Source: Brienomyrus brachyistius (lineage: Eukaryota; Chordata; Actinopteri; Osteoglossiformes; Mormyridae). From it: a stretch of DNA of 64,000 nt. Shown here piece after piece: positions 13,301 through 27,000 of this stretch (positions are counted from its first letter, which is position 1; every line of letters starts with the position of its first letter). The translations under genes were made by a program, and so were the position numbers. A model generated the notes under the pieces. It did no database searches. It had not been told where the DNA came from and saw nothing but the letters and a program-made list of their open reading frames with translations. Location of the stretch: the NCBI RefSeq assembly GCF_023856365.1, contig NC_064543.1, positions 2,749,952 to 2,813,951 of the forward strand, given 5' to 3'.

Positions 13301-16300
13301 CAGCTATGTAAGTTGCTAAAGTAGTTAGCAACTATGCTTTTGGGAAATGCACCCTTATGTTGTCACCACAGCAGAATGCATTTGTGGGACCACCAAGGGG
13401 AGCGTTGAAATAGGAGTCGCAGATGCTCTGATGGCACAGGGAGGCCCCCCACACACCACTGAAACAGCCGTGTATTGGTAATTTAAAAAATGCTATAGAG
13501 CCTCGAGCACAAACTAGTTCCAACTTGCGTGCAGTGTTATCATACTTACACAGAAGCAGTGGTGACCTCCATTCATTCGCTTACGTAGGACGTTCAGTCT
13601 CCTCTCTTCATTACACTGATATATATTTTCCTGTCTTAAATCTAGGTATCAGTTCATAATCAGGATTAGCACGAAACAGCTTGAAATATGTAGGTATTAT
13701 ATGCTAGCTTTAAAGCAACTGCAAAGTAAGACACTAGCTAGAAAATATTGAAATAAATTTAAAAAACAAAATAGATTTTTAAAAAAGCTCTTTTTTAAGT
13801 GATTCCAGTTGACAGTTAAAGAGCTTAATATGAAACTTAATATATGAATAATATTAAGCATATTACATTTGTCATGCTCTGACCAACCCTCCCATTTCCC
13901 CCTTGTCGTGGCCCTACAAGCCATGTCTGGTTGTCATTTGTATTACCTCTCATTCCTGCCCTTGTGTTAATCACTCCCAGCTGCCTCTTGTTTGCTCCCT
14001 CATTGTATTTAAGTGCTTCCCTTCCCTGTGTTTCCCAGACCTGTCATTGAAGTTGTGTGATGTGTAGCCTGTGCCTGCCTTCCACTGTTACCCCGTTCTG
14101 ATTCCCCAAGATCCTTTTTATTTTCTGTTTTGTACTTTTCTGATTTATAAATCCCTTTTGGTTCATTAATTCCACTTGTTCTCACATCTTTTGTCCCGCC
14201 GGATATGACGATATGTATGCAAAAAAAAATGACTGTTGCAGTCATTCATTTATAGTTGTATTATCTTTATTTAAATACGTTCTATTAATATTTTACTCAA
14301 GGAAGTATTTTAGTAGCTTTTAGTCTCCTCCCCACATAAGCCTTTCTTTCATCCTGTTGGATAGCCTGGTTTCTCTTTCCTGCTGGGAATGACCCCTCAT
14401 GTGTGAAAATGGTCTAAGCTGCCTGCTTGCCTGCCTGTCAGTCAGCACCATCCCTTCCTGAGTGTCCAGCTAAGTGTCACGCTTAGAGCAGAACTCAGCT
14501 TTTCAGTGCAGCGAAATCTCCAGTCAGACAGACAGCAGCCAATGACTTATCGGGATCTGTGGAAGACTTTAGTTCTTTTGAAGCAGTTGCTTTCCTGTAA
14601 ATACTGTCAGTAAAAGGCCAGTAAGGTCCAGATCTCTGCACAGGATCTTTCGCTAAGAGGTTTAAGTGAGGCATGATTACTGTTGGTGGTTTATTCTGGG
14701 GTTGCTGTGTGGCTTTGAGGGTTTAGAGTCTCGTGTTTGGAAAGTCACTGATTTGAGTCATGTGGCTGGCAGATTTATCATGTTACTGCTGGGCTCTTGA
14801 GACCCCATATATGCTGCTGGGGCACTGAACCCAAGACTCACCCTCACCTGAATGCAGTGTGTCGCACAGCAGAGCCAGATGGCATATGCAAAAACTAAAT
14901 AATTCAAATTTACTTGTCCTTGTACAATAGCCAATGAAGTCTCATTTCCTTGGTGTAATCCTCTGCAACACGCCAAAATAAGTCTTCCAAAAAAAATCTG
15001 AATTTTAAGCATTAAAATTTAAGCATTAGTTACACAACATAACAATATCACAAAAAGGCTCTGATCAAATAAACAATGGCTGACTAGTCACGAAAATACA
15101 GCAGGGAAATGGCGCTGTGGGCTTCCGTCTTGATAAGATGTTTGAAGACTCTTCTAGTTATGATTTTTATGTGTGATTCAAACTCACCAGTAAGTTTGAA
15201 GTGTATTTCGAAGAAAGCCTTAAATCATCTCGTGGCAGACTTGATGTTACTTTGAATCTAAGACAGACATGGTGTGACACGGGCACTTAGCGCCATTTAA
15301 TTGTGTAGCCGCACAGCTGACAGTCGTACAGCTAATTCCTTGCGCTTGAATGAGCACAGAAACACTAACAACGGACTGACAGGCAGTAATATTATGACGA
15401 TGGGCAGCAATATGCTGTAACTAAAGAGGGACAGGTGTGGCCCTCAAAGCCATCCTCCCAAAGACCTCCCGTAAGATTCAGCCCGCATTTGTGCCAACAT
15501 GTAGCAACTATCGGCTTACGCAAGTCTCATGTCGGTGAAAAAAATCCTTGGATCTCGCCTGCATATTTCTCATGCCGCTACATGTCTGTTGCTGCCGTTG
15601 CTCATTCTAACAAACGTGACCTTGTCATACTTTCTGACTGTGTTTTTCTGAGGGTACGGTTTCAATACACACTGAAATGTAATGGTGTGCATGGTTTGCG
15701 CTGTCATCCCATGAAAACCTCCCAGAACTAGTAGGTGAAGAAGGAGTCAAAGTAGAGACGCTACATATTACAACTGCCCGCTGTTGGCGCAGAACACGTC
15801 TTTCGCCTAGGCTGAAGATTTTTACTGGGAGAGGCATTGGTGGGAAGCAGAGGATGGGAGTGGTTATGTTAGACGTTCAAAGTTGTCAAATCAGTTGGTG
15901 TTGAGGTTGTCGAGCAACATCCTTCATTCTTTTTTAGCATCTTTGGGTAAAGCCATTTGTGTGGGCTGACACTGCTACTGATTCGGTATATGCCATGGCA
16001 TCTGGTAACAGTTTCAAATGACCCATTTCACAAAATCCTGCCACATTCTATAAATGCTGCTATCAGTATTTCCTTCTTGTTCAATAGAACAGTGTTACTC
16101 ATCCTTCTAAATCAACAAGTGGGCTGAATCATTTATAACTGACATCTGAAACTAAGCGATTCTATGGCGTTTATGGCAGTCGGTATGTTTTAGACACTCA
16201 AATGATATTAATCGGGAGCCAATTATGAGCTTAATTTCTTTCATTCAACAGTACTGTATTGTACAGCAATACAGTACTCTGTTATGTAATAATGGCATGA

Positions 16301-19300
16301 GGAAAATGCATTTTTACGTACTTTAAATTGCATACTAAGACTGTGTCCTTTTTTACAGGGACATTAGCATGAACAACATAACAGAACTCCCAGCAAACGT
16401 CTTCGGAAACCTCCCCTATTTGGAAGAGTTGTGAGTATTCCCCTGTCTTCTCACAAAAGCAGACCATGTTATGTATTTCTTAGGTTTAGATACAATATAG
16501 CATCATTTTATTGTAATGTTCAGTTGACAAATTCAAATCAGTGGCTTGTCAGAGGTTGAGACTCCTATGACCGAGTAACCTTTAGTTACTTAGAATTTAT
16601 ACTTTCTGAAGCATTGACTGTCTTGTGCAGTCGTTTTGAAAATCATTTTCAGTCTTGGTAAGTTATTGGTAAGCTATTATGTGAGTATAAGGGCACCGTG
16701 TGTTTGAGAATTTAGGAAATATTTTTATGTTAGTCAGCCCGATATTACCAAATCATTGACAATGATAAATAAGTCATTTTTGCTAGAGATTGCTAATGGC
16801 AACTGGTTCTTTTTAGAAGTATCCTGGAGGTCCACCTTTCAAACTGAGTTTACTTTGTGGTGTTCTTCGGCAGCTGCAGTAGGGTATCTGTATGAATTGA
16901 AGTAGAGGAACACCTGGGCCTTCCTCATCCACGAAGTATGTTGCAATTAATAGGAAGTGCTGAGAACAAGCTTGGCAGTGAATGTCAACTAGCTGTAGTG
17001 GCACCTTGGGAGCTGGGGGGTCATGGGGCTTGCAGTTGTACTAAGGCAGACCTTCTGATCAGAGGCACAAAGGGTTTGACCAATGAGCCACACAGCCCCC
17101 TGTGGTTAGTTTGTTTCTCAGTGTTTTTGCTTCTCCAACACCTACCTTTTCTTCTGCTTTAAACCAATGTTAACAGCAGGGCGAAATGTTATAAAATAAA
17201 AACAACAAAGTGGTTTTCCATTGGTATGCTGAAGAATTTGCATTCTTGTTGTAGTGGCCCACCTGTAAATCTTTGAAACTGAGCTTCGCCTTGGATAGCT
17301 GATCATCATAATCTGAGCAAAATATCATGGTGGCCTTATTTTTGGAAGATAGGTTGGAAAAGTTTTTCCAGACACAATCAGTCCTCGCTTTTCAGAACAA
17401 TGAAGTCAGTTCACAGTGGTTGAAATACAACATCTCTGTCCATAACTGATTCAGAGACGCCTTTCATGGCTGCCGGACCCATTTTAACCTTCTGCTCCGC
17501 AATCTGGAATGCAATCTGGTTTATGTCATGAAAGTTGAAAAAAAGGACACTCTGCACATACAGTAGAGCTCCCACATGCGAATTCCCTTGGGAAGTCTAA
17601 GAACACTGGGGGCTTCTACAAGGAAACCGCATGGCAAATTCTAATCAGCTGTCCCTGAAGGAGTACAATTTGCATGTAACCTCAGGTTCCTCTGCAGTCA
17701 ACATTATTTAGACAAATTGCTAATTGCCTGCCTCAGTGCAATTTTGGGGAAAACTTTACCCAGTTTTACGCAGGTCTTAGCTTTGCATTCTGGAGCTGAG
17801 CACACAGCGAAGCAGGTGAGAAAAGCTTGCTTTTATATCGTTTGCTTTTACCATGGGTATGATGGAAATGATGCTGGAATCCACGTGGATGCACCGGGCA
17901 GCCTGTTGGCATACTTATATCACACCTCACAGCTGGTTGGCTGACTTTCCAGCCCCTGAGGTAAGAACATTCCTTTCTTGGTAGTCACACAGGTCTCCGT
18001 CCCGCTCAGTCCTGTCCGGCTCTCCTGAGGAGTCTGCTCACAGTGTTGACAGAAATATGGCAGGAAATGGTGATCTGTAGTTCTTTATGGGGTATGGGGT
18101 ATAGCAGAAGTGCCTGTTCAGACACAAGGTGAAGGGCAGTGTTTTGTTTTTTTCTTTTCAGGGGAGGGGGCAAAATTTTCCATAACAAGGGAAGAACACA
18201 TTCTTCTCTGTTAAGCCTTATGAGACATGTCCTGACATTTTGTGGGGTGGGGGTTGGGGCGTTTTTGAAATGAGAGTGAAATGTGATTATATGGTTTAGC
18301 AGTTTGTTTCTCTGTATTTTTGTTTCTCTCTGTCTCTGTGTCATCAGTATGTTATGAGATTAGTGCTCTTATTTTTTTAAATTTATAGACACACTTTGGT
18401 ATTCTTACTGTATTTCGTGAAAAATATAGGCTTTTATTACACATACTAATTTGTAATCAGTCTTCAGAATGTTTAAAGTTAAAAGCTAATCAGTTGGTTG
18501 CAGTTGGATTCAAGAATACTCATTGTATACTTCGTGTATTGCTATAAAATTTATCTCAGAACTTATGATAAATTGGATAAATTGTGGTTCTTTGGGTTAA
18601 GATGTGCCTGTGATCGGAAGGTCTTCGGTTCCAATCCCATAGTCAGTAGAGTGATTCCACCATTGGACCATTGGGCCTGCTCTCTCATTTTGTACATTTG
18701 CTTTGGAGAAAAGCTTCTGGTAAATAAATGCCATAGTTCTGTAAATTCGTTGTGTAAATGGGATAGGAATTGCAGTAAGAGAAAGTGACTTTGCCTGGCA
18801 GATCCTGGAGGATGGTTGTTCATTAGCAGATGGCAGCTGGAGACTCCCTGTGTAGTGCAGTGCAGCACAGGCATGCGGCAATTGGGAGAGCCAGCACACG
18901 TGCCTTAGGGTGCTATGTGGTTTCTGGCAGGCTTTGAGTTTACACCAGAAATGACCCAATGAAATGAGCCAAACCCAAGCCTGTGCCTCTTTAACGTAAC
19001 CATAAGCTTTCACAAGTATAATTTAGCTATTATTGGGAGCCATAATTCTTTAAACTGTGATATGTTTGTCATATGAAATTTTAGGGTGAGGTTTCTTCAC
19101 TATAGGAGCCCTTGTCATCAGTTGTTGGACATGCGTCCTACCTTTTTTGAATATACTTTCCGTAGCTAGATACGAAGAAGTCTTTGGTGTAGGACTCTGG
19201 ACAAAGTCAAACAGGTTCACCTAGAATTCAGAGAAACTGAAACATTAGTGGCATGCAGTTAGCACTTAAATGCGCTGTTTTGTTTTTGACTATCAAGGAG

Positions 19301-21043
19301 TTAACTCTGCTGGTAAGTGCAGTGGAAAATGTGACAGGAGGTTTAAAGACAGTGCTCAAAATCAGAGTGTTTTAAGAGGTTCTGCCTGAAGCTGCTTGCC
19401 AGACAGTTTAGGATGAAACACCATTCTGGTTTCTACCTGATAAAACGCCACTGGATATTCAAAAAAAAAAAAAAAGTCTAGAAGGAGTGTGTTCCAGATT
19501 GTACTTTCTGCCTTAGCTTTATAGAAACATTGGCATCTGTTACATTCACTTTGACAATTATCAACATTGTTAATGAATACAAAACTAAGTAACACATGCC
19601 AGTATAATTTCAGCAGCATACAATGCATCTATCTTCCAATAATGAGGGGTATATGTGCCACATGGTTCATGTGCACACTTATGTACACTCTGGGCAATTT
19701 AGAGACACCAATTAACCTAACCACATCTCTTTGGTCTGTGGGTGGAAACTGGAGTCCCCAGAGGAAACCCAGGACACACAGAGGGAAACTCCAGAAACAG
19801 ATTTGAACCCCCCCCAAGCCTGGAGGGGGAAAGCGAGAGCGCTAACCACTGAGCCACCAGAGACATGACCAATTTCATACAGATTCCTTATTATTAATTT
19901 CAGTAAGCCTGCCCATTGTGTTGTTGCAGTTGTAAATCTGAGTTTTGCACAAGTCGGGAATAAAAGATTTTAAAAGCTGATTGTAAGAAGCGAAAATGCT
20001 GGAATGAATGTGACTGGGACAGAACTGACAAAGGTCAAAGGCTGCTTCGCATGACTGCTCTAGCTCCTCTACATTACACTGATTTTTTACAGCTCTCCAT
20101 CGCTCTGACAGTATTTACATATAAATTACTCTTCTCTCCTCTATGGTGTACTTGTTGCTGCCGGTTTTGGGAGGTTTGCTTTCAGCAAATTGACTTGAAA
20201 CACTTGAAAAAGACATAAAAACACAGGACAATTTATTTTGAAATGCTGGTGAGTGATCTTGATCATGCACATCATATTAGTCCAATCTAAAAACTTAGAT
20301 CATTCAGCTTCATGTTGATATATCAATACTATTTGTTAGTTACTTAATCATTTTCAGGCATATTGAGGAGGGATTTCTTTGTTTTGACTACTGAATTCTG
20401 CAAAAAAAACTGTAATTTGTGTTTAAATCCCAGCAGGTGGTTTTGTGCAGTCTTTTTTTAAAGCTTGATTTTATACACAAACACGCCACACTATAGATAA
20501 TTTCATTTATTGAAATCCACAGACATCTGGGCATTATTTGTTCCATGCTATGAATATTGTATGCATTGTGCAATGGCCTTTACCCTGACCAAGATGTCTG
20601 TATGTAAATCAAAGTGTTTCTGCTATTTGTGAGTAAAAACTGATAGTGAATATTTATTTGACTTAATTTTTTAAGAAGTTCATTATTGAAGGACACAGCT
20701 GCTACAAGTCAATTTAGTCAAATTATAATTTTTACAAATTTGCAATTATTTCCTGGGATGAGTAGGATTTATGCAATGTGGTTGTATTTAGTTCCGTATC
20801 TGATTACAGTATTGATTATATACATCACAATTGCCTGTCTGTCTTCATTGGTCTTTTGGGTTTGAAAGCAGGGTCTCCCAGAATTCCCTGGGGTTATGGG
20901 TCCAGTAGTGATATTATTGCTATTATCACTCTACCAGCTGTGGGATTTGAACTCACACCCTTCCAGAAATAGGCACAGAGCACTGTCCCACTGAGCGCAC
21001 ACACACACGCACGCACACACGCACACGCACGCACGCACACGCA

Positions 21044-21096
<53 letters not shown>

Positions 21097-24000
21097 CACG
21101 TTTCTTCTTCCAGTGTTAATGCATGCATTTTACAGTAGTAACATAAAATGTTTCTTAGGGATTTTTGGATGAGAGATGCTATTTATACAAATGAAGCAAA
21201 AATGACTGACTTAAGACTCATGAAACTATACTTTTCCATTACTGCAGTCTTTTCCCCAAAATGCCTTACTGCCAAACCTAAGAATGTGCTGAGGAAATTA
21301 AATTTAAATGCATGTAACATGCCAGTTTGGTCCTTTTACATTCCCAGTTCATATACAGAATACATACAGTAGGTCTGTTGTATTCTTGAGGGTTATTTTC
21401 ACTCCAGCTGTTTGGGGAAACTCATCTGAAATTTTTCTACACAAACATTTTCATCATTTTCAGCTGCATGCAACTGGACACCTTTGAAATGTATTTTCCC
21501 ATTCTATCCTACCAAGTGATTTACCATGCAAAATGCAGATGGTGTTATTGCTTAATTACGATTATAGAAATTCATATAAATATATATTCATGTACAATTT
21601 GGATATCTTTATGGGGTGGTACTGGGAATTATGACACAAAGTAACTGGTTTACAATTTAATAATAATTACTCAATAACAGCTGAGAGCAGGCTAGCAGGT
21701 AGACGGTGCCGCTCCTGTGTTCCTGGACAGTGAGGCTGCACTTTGTATACAAAACCTATATCGGCACCATTAGTTTGGAAAGTTTGTTATTTAAAGTCCA
21801 TTTATGATACTTGGAAATGTATAATAGTATGTGAGTTTTTGAGTTATTCACTTTTTCAGTGATCCAACTGCTATAGACGTATTTTGATTAAATAGCATTA
21901 CTGTATATTAAATTGATTTACACGTGAATTGGTCAGTGGTTTATGGTCTTGTAGTATTCATTTGTGTTAGACCAAATTCATCGATTGTGGGCACTTGAAG
22001 TGCCTGTAAATACCCGTTTTTGCATCCGTGTGAGAATGTAGTTGCGTTTAATGTAAAGTGTGAATTTCTGTCTTTTCCTCATCAGGCGGCTGGCTGGGAA
22101 TGACTTGACCTTCATCCACCCTGAGGCTCTGACTGGACTCCATCAGCTTAAAGTCTTGTAAGTTATAGTTAATACTAATGGTAATTAAAAAAACGGGTAC
22201 CATCCGTTAACCATGCGTCTTCCTAGATGACTTTGATGGGAAAATGTTGGCTTGTTTTTATAGCTTTTTATGACATTGGACCTGCATGAATTGTGGGGAG
22301 GTATTTCATTTCCACGTCATCTTGAAATAAAGAATACGTAGATATATTATATAGTAATCCATCTCCTCTGTCTTAACAGCAACATATGGTTCTTTTTAGA
22401 AAACCATTACACATTTATTACTTATATAATGCCCAGTTTAAGTTACTTCTTTGGGTGCTGGTCCTGTGTTGTCAGCAAGCTTATGATTTGCATCGCTATC
22501 CATTTACCTGCCACGTTTGCTGTCAGTGTGTGGTATCAGTCATATCATTTTCTAGCGAGTATTGGGTCTGTTAGCTTGCTCTCCAAGGCGCAAAGAGGAA
22601 AAATGAATGTCAGCGTTCGAGTCCAACCGATAAAGCACTTTATCTCCTCCCAAATAAATGTTGCAATTTTTTGACATTCTAGCCACTGGATGCTGAAATA
22701 TTTCACACTCTCTGGTGAAGATTTTGTTGCGTGCAGGTCTTTGTGAACATTTCATTAGCCACATAAGTTGGAGTTTAAAACTTTTATTTTCATTTCTAGC
22801 AGTATTTTTAATGGCATGACACTAAAATAGCAAGTTACGATTGTAACTATAATACGCCGGAACCTCTTTTGTTTTTTTTTTTTTACTTTACTGTACTTTT
22901 GCTGAAATTATCAGATAAACTAAGTAAAGGTCTTTGGATGGTATAGGAGGTGTAGGGTACAAATGTGTAAAATGGTGGCTCATGAAAAGCCTCAGAAATT
23001 CCAATTCTGGATTATGAGGAGTTTTCATATGACATTCGAACTCCGAATAAATTTGGCACAAATTGTGGATGTTTTTCTCAGGATTCATATCTGCCTTGTG
23101 TTACACCAAGTTAACTCAGCTCGTGAACATTTCCGAAGCATGCAAAGTAGTCCGCCTGTCGTAATGCCAAGTATATACAGCATGCTCTTTGTGTCCCGAA
23201 CATATTTTTTCGTAGCATCTTGAACAGATCAGTCTCTACAATGCTTGGCTCAGCCATAGCCATGTGGATGACATACAGTCAGCTTTCTGAGAAAGGCAGG
23301 TCCTGGCCAGCATGAGGATAGGATGAACACCCATAAGCCTCCGCTCTCATTATACACCCCTGTAACAACCATTGCTTCTGCACAGAAAGGAAAACAATGG
23401 ACTTTAGTGCACTGTAGCGATACCCAAATGGACTGATAAGGGAGAGGAAGACAGGTAAACCGGCTGTGTTCAGTTCTTAGCACAGTCATGTGACATTGGC
23501 AAGAAAGGACCAACGTAGTTTTGAATAGCCAGCAGTCAATCCATCAAATGAAACTGACATCTTTATGCATAATGGGAATCGTTGGTAATCGTCAATAACA
23601 TACATAATGGTAATGAAAGGCAGGGCCAATGCTGTGACTGAAGACGTGACGCTGTCGTTTCAGGATGTTGCAGAATAACCATCTGAAGACTGTGCCCAGC
23701 CTGTCCCTAAAAGCCCTACCCTCACTCCAGTCTCTGTAAGTTATCTGACAACGCTCACCACTTCTGTTGGCTCCTGGGGATCCAACAACGTGGCTCCGGG
23801 CTCTCTGTTAGCGTCGTTTTCATAGGAGCAGTGCAGGGGACAAAGTTCTATGGCTGCTTCAAGCTCTGCTCGCCAGGCATTTTCATTTGTGTTTAAAATA
23901 TCTTATGTAGGTGATTATTCTGTCATAATGTTACTGTAACTAATTCTATTGTTGAAAATTGTCATGTAAGGCACAGTAAATGTTACTCTGATGTACTCAG

Positions 24001-27000
24001 ATTTAAATATTTTAAGCAGTTTTTTATTGTTCTTGCATTCTGATGAAGTACCTTACATTACTCTCCACGTGTTTACCCAAGAAACATGAAGTATTCATGG
24101 ATTTCGGGTTGGATAATGAGTTGAAGTAGGAATTGGTGGATCTTAATGATAAAAAACCAACATGGATACCTAATGAGCTGTTTTCTATGTATTCATGGCT
24201 CAATGCTATAGGCGGTTCTTTTAAATGCACCTGAATGGTATTTATATTCGCCCACTGCTAGCCAATGAGTGTGTCCCCTGTGCATTGTGGTCTATGGGTT
24301 TGTGCCTCTCATCCACATAGCAGAATGGAAGCTGGGCAGCCTTGATCCAAAAGCAAGCATTCATTCATTATCGCCCCACCAGATCTTCTCCAAACCAGAC
24401 TGCATGTTTTTGCTCCCCTTCTTTGTCCCCCTCCTCATGGCAGATGTCTCTGCCCCTCCCCCGAGAGCTTCAGCTTTATAGCTGGAGTAATATGTTTTGG
24501 CAGACCAAAGCTAACTTTGTACCAAGCCTCTGAGAGTAAGCTGTCTGTCAACACTACTGTTTTGTTCATTCTGGCATGGACTGAGAAGGGATTTTTTTTT
24601 TTAAATGAGAAAGCAAGAAGGAGGAGAATAAGGATGAGCAGAAAGTAGGAGAGTTTGAGGAGCAGGAGTATCCCCCAGGCTTTTTTAGACAAATATTAAA
24701 ACCCTAATATGCTCGCCAGATGTGGTGGATTCCAGTCTCAAGATAAACAGCGTTATTATTGTTGAAAACTGACTGAAAGGCTACATTTGGCAATGGGCTT
24801 AGACTGATGTAGCAGTGTTCTTGTAGTAAGTAATGCTTATTATTCTTAGAAATGTATGGCCTTCTTTCTGGAGAATTTGAGAAATGGTTTTTTTTTTTCT
24901 ACTTCTTGAAGAAATGGTTGGTGGTTTAACCCATAAGGAATTCGTTCCTGTTGCACTGCATCCATGGTTTGAACGTGGAGCACGTCCACCTTTTCATCTC
25001 CCAGCTTCCATCGAAGTAACTCCTCACAGAAAGTGTCGGATGGGAGTGTTTCTTATTTATGTACTTTGCAACTGATGAACGCGAACGAATGAATGCGATA
25101 TGATAAGCGCTGATGTCACTAGTAATAATTTGGTCATAATTTAGTCTTGGTGATATCATTACTTAACATCAAAAGAATGCAAGGCTTCTCTTTAATTGAA
25201 AACATCCTCATAAAGTTTTTCAAAGCAGTGAAGCATATGTTGTGTAGAAATTTAAAGATCAGTGGTAATGCCATTATCATTATTTAGATATATATGTTTT
25301 TTAAATCTTAATGACAATCTAGCTATTTCAAAACAAAATCCTTTTTACATACTTTGGAAAATTGGAAACATACAGAAAAATTAACTGGAAATCTACAGAT
25401 GTGTCAAAATTATATAATTCCACAGTTTTGAGGCTTAATGTTCTGAATGTATCCTTTTCCCCCAACATAGCATTCCTAAGTAGAAAAAAAAAGTTTGGTG
25501 TGTTTTTAAGAACATGTTTGACAGTGTTTTGGAGTCCATGTCCTGTTTAGGGGAGGAAATCTGTGTCGCCCTGCTGAGAGGTCATTATGCCGCAGGGAAA
25601 AGAAAATGCTTGCCATTCACAAGCAGGAAATCATTTGGCTTCGGTTTTCTGGCAACGATCATCATCCTTCATTTTGGTGGGGCAGCAGAAACCACTGAGG
25701 CAGAGATGTGTCTTGTCCGAATCCACTGCTAGGGATTTCATTGCACTTAGATGCTGAGTAATACTCTGTCTGAACATACCTTCTCAGTGAGGACAGAGTC
25801 CCACACACATGTGAATGTCTATTTCAGGTCATATGACAGGAGCCATCATATTAGTAATCTGGTTTTTACAGAGTAAGATGTACAGGTGATCATAATGATG
25901 ATATCTAAGGTCAGGCAGAAATATTTCTATCAGCTTTTGGTATAAACCTTATAAACTCTATATTGTAAAAAACTTGTTGTAATTTATGCATTTTACACTA
26001 AATAATACTATATTGCTCTGGGAATATGTTTTTATTGAGTAAAATGTGGTTAAGTACAGTGGACTGAAGCTCTGAACTTCGCATTTCCTTAACCATCTGC
26101 TTAACTGCAGTTGCAGTTATGACCACGGCCTAAGAGGTGTCACCTTTTTACAGGCGTCTGGATGCCAACCACATCACTGTGGTGCCAGAAGACAGCTTTG
26201 AGGGTCTGCCACAGCTACGCTACCTGTGGTTAGATGACAACAACCTCTCAGAGATCCCTGTTGGACCACTTAGCAACTTGGGCAACCTTCAAGCGCTAAC
26301 CTTGGCCTTGAACTGCATCTCCTACATTCCTGATAATGCCTTCGCCAATCTCTCCAGTCTGGTGGTTCTGTTAGTTTCTCTTCATGACTCTCTAAGTTAT
26401 TATTATTTTTTGGAATTTTAAACCATAGAATATATTTGAAGGCATGTGTCTTTTAAGATGAGTAAAAGTAAATCCGAGCTAGGAGCGATAGATATGGAAG
26501 CTAACCATATTTTTCCTTATAAGGCATTTGCACAACAATAAAATTAAAGAAATTTGGAAGAACAGCTTGAATGGACTGGATAATCTAGAAACGCTGTAAG
26601 TATCTCAACATCAGTTTTTTTTTAAATAATTTGATATCTGTGATTGATCGGGCTGTGATCCATGTTTTAAGAATTGTCCGATATGCACAACAAACATCTC
26701 TTACCACTTGGTCCTATTTTTTTCCATTTAGCTATGTTCTTTACCGCTAGATTTTGAATTGTTTAGACAGCATATCAGAAGCGACAACGGCAACAATGCA
26801 ATCTTGGTTTTCCCTGTGGGTGATTTTAATTCATTGAAATGTATGGTCTGTCTAGTTGCTATTAGGTTGGTAGAACTATGGATATGGTTTATTTTAAATG
26901 AACCTTAGGTTCTTCTCGTGGCATTTCGTTTTGCTAAACAATTTAAAGGGAATTAAACCAACAGCACCAACACTTCTCCTGCTGGGGGGTTTTGCTGTAA

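Larger units (their letters stand above)
4328..16358. other. lgr4 intron 1 (12 kb), repeat-bearing
   Basis: No exon-like open frame with recognisable protein homology is visible. The intron holds several foldback or MITE-like elements and SINE fragments (separate entries), a G run near 6690, and otherwise unremarkable AT-rich DNA. A long first intron in an LGR gene often carries enhancers, but nothing here lets me place one. Confidence 0.6.
16431..22085. other. lgr4 intron 2, SINEs and a CA/CG-rich microsatellite
   Basis: Contains SINE fragments near 17.0, 18.6, 19.7 and 20.9 kb and a long ACAC/ACGC repeat near 21.0 kb (all listed). The open frames within are short and without recognisable domains. 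Confidence 0.6.

Noticed and set aside
18588..18745. tRNA gene
   Set aside because: It has A- and B-box-like motifs but no cloverleaf and continues into a SINE tail found in other copies.
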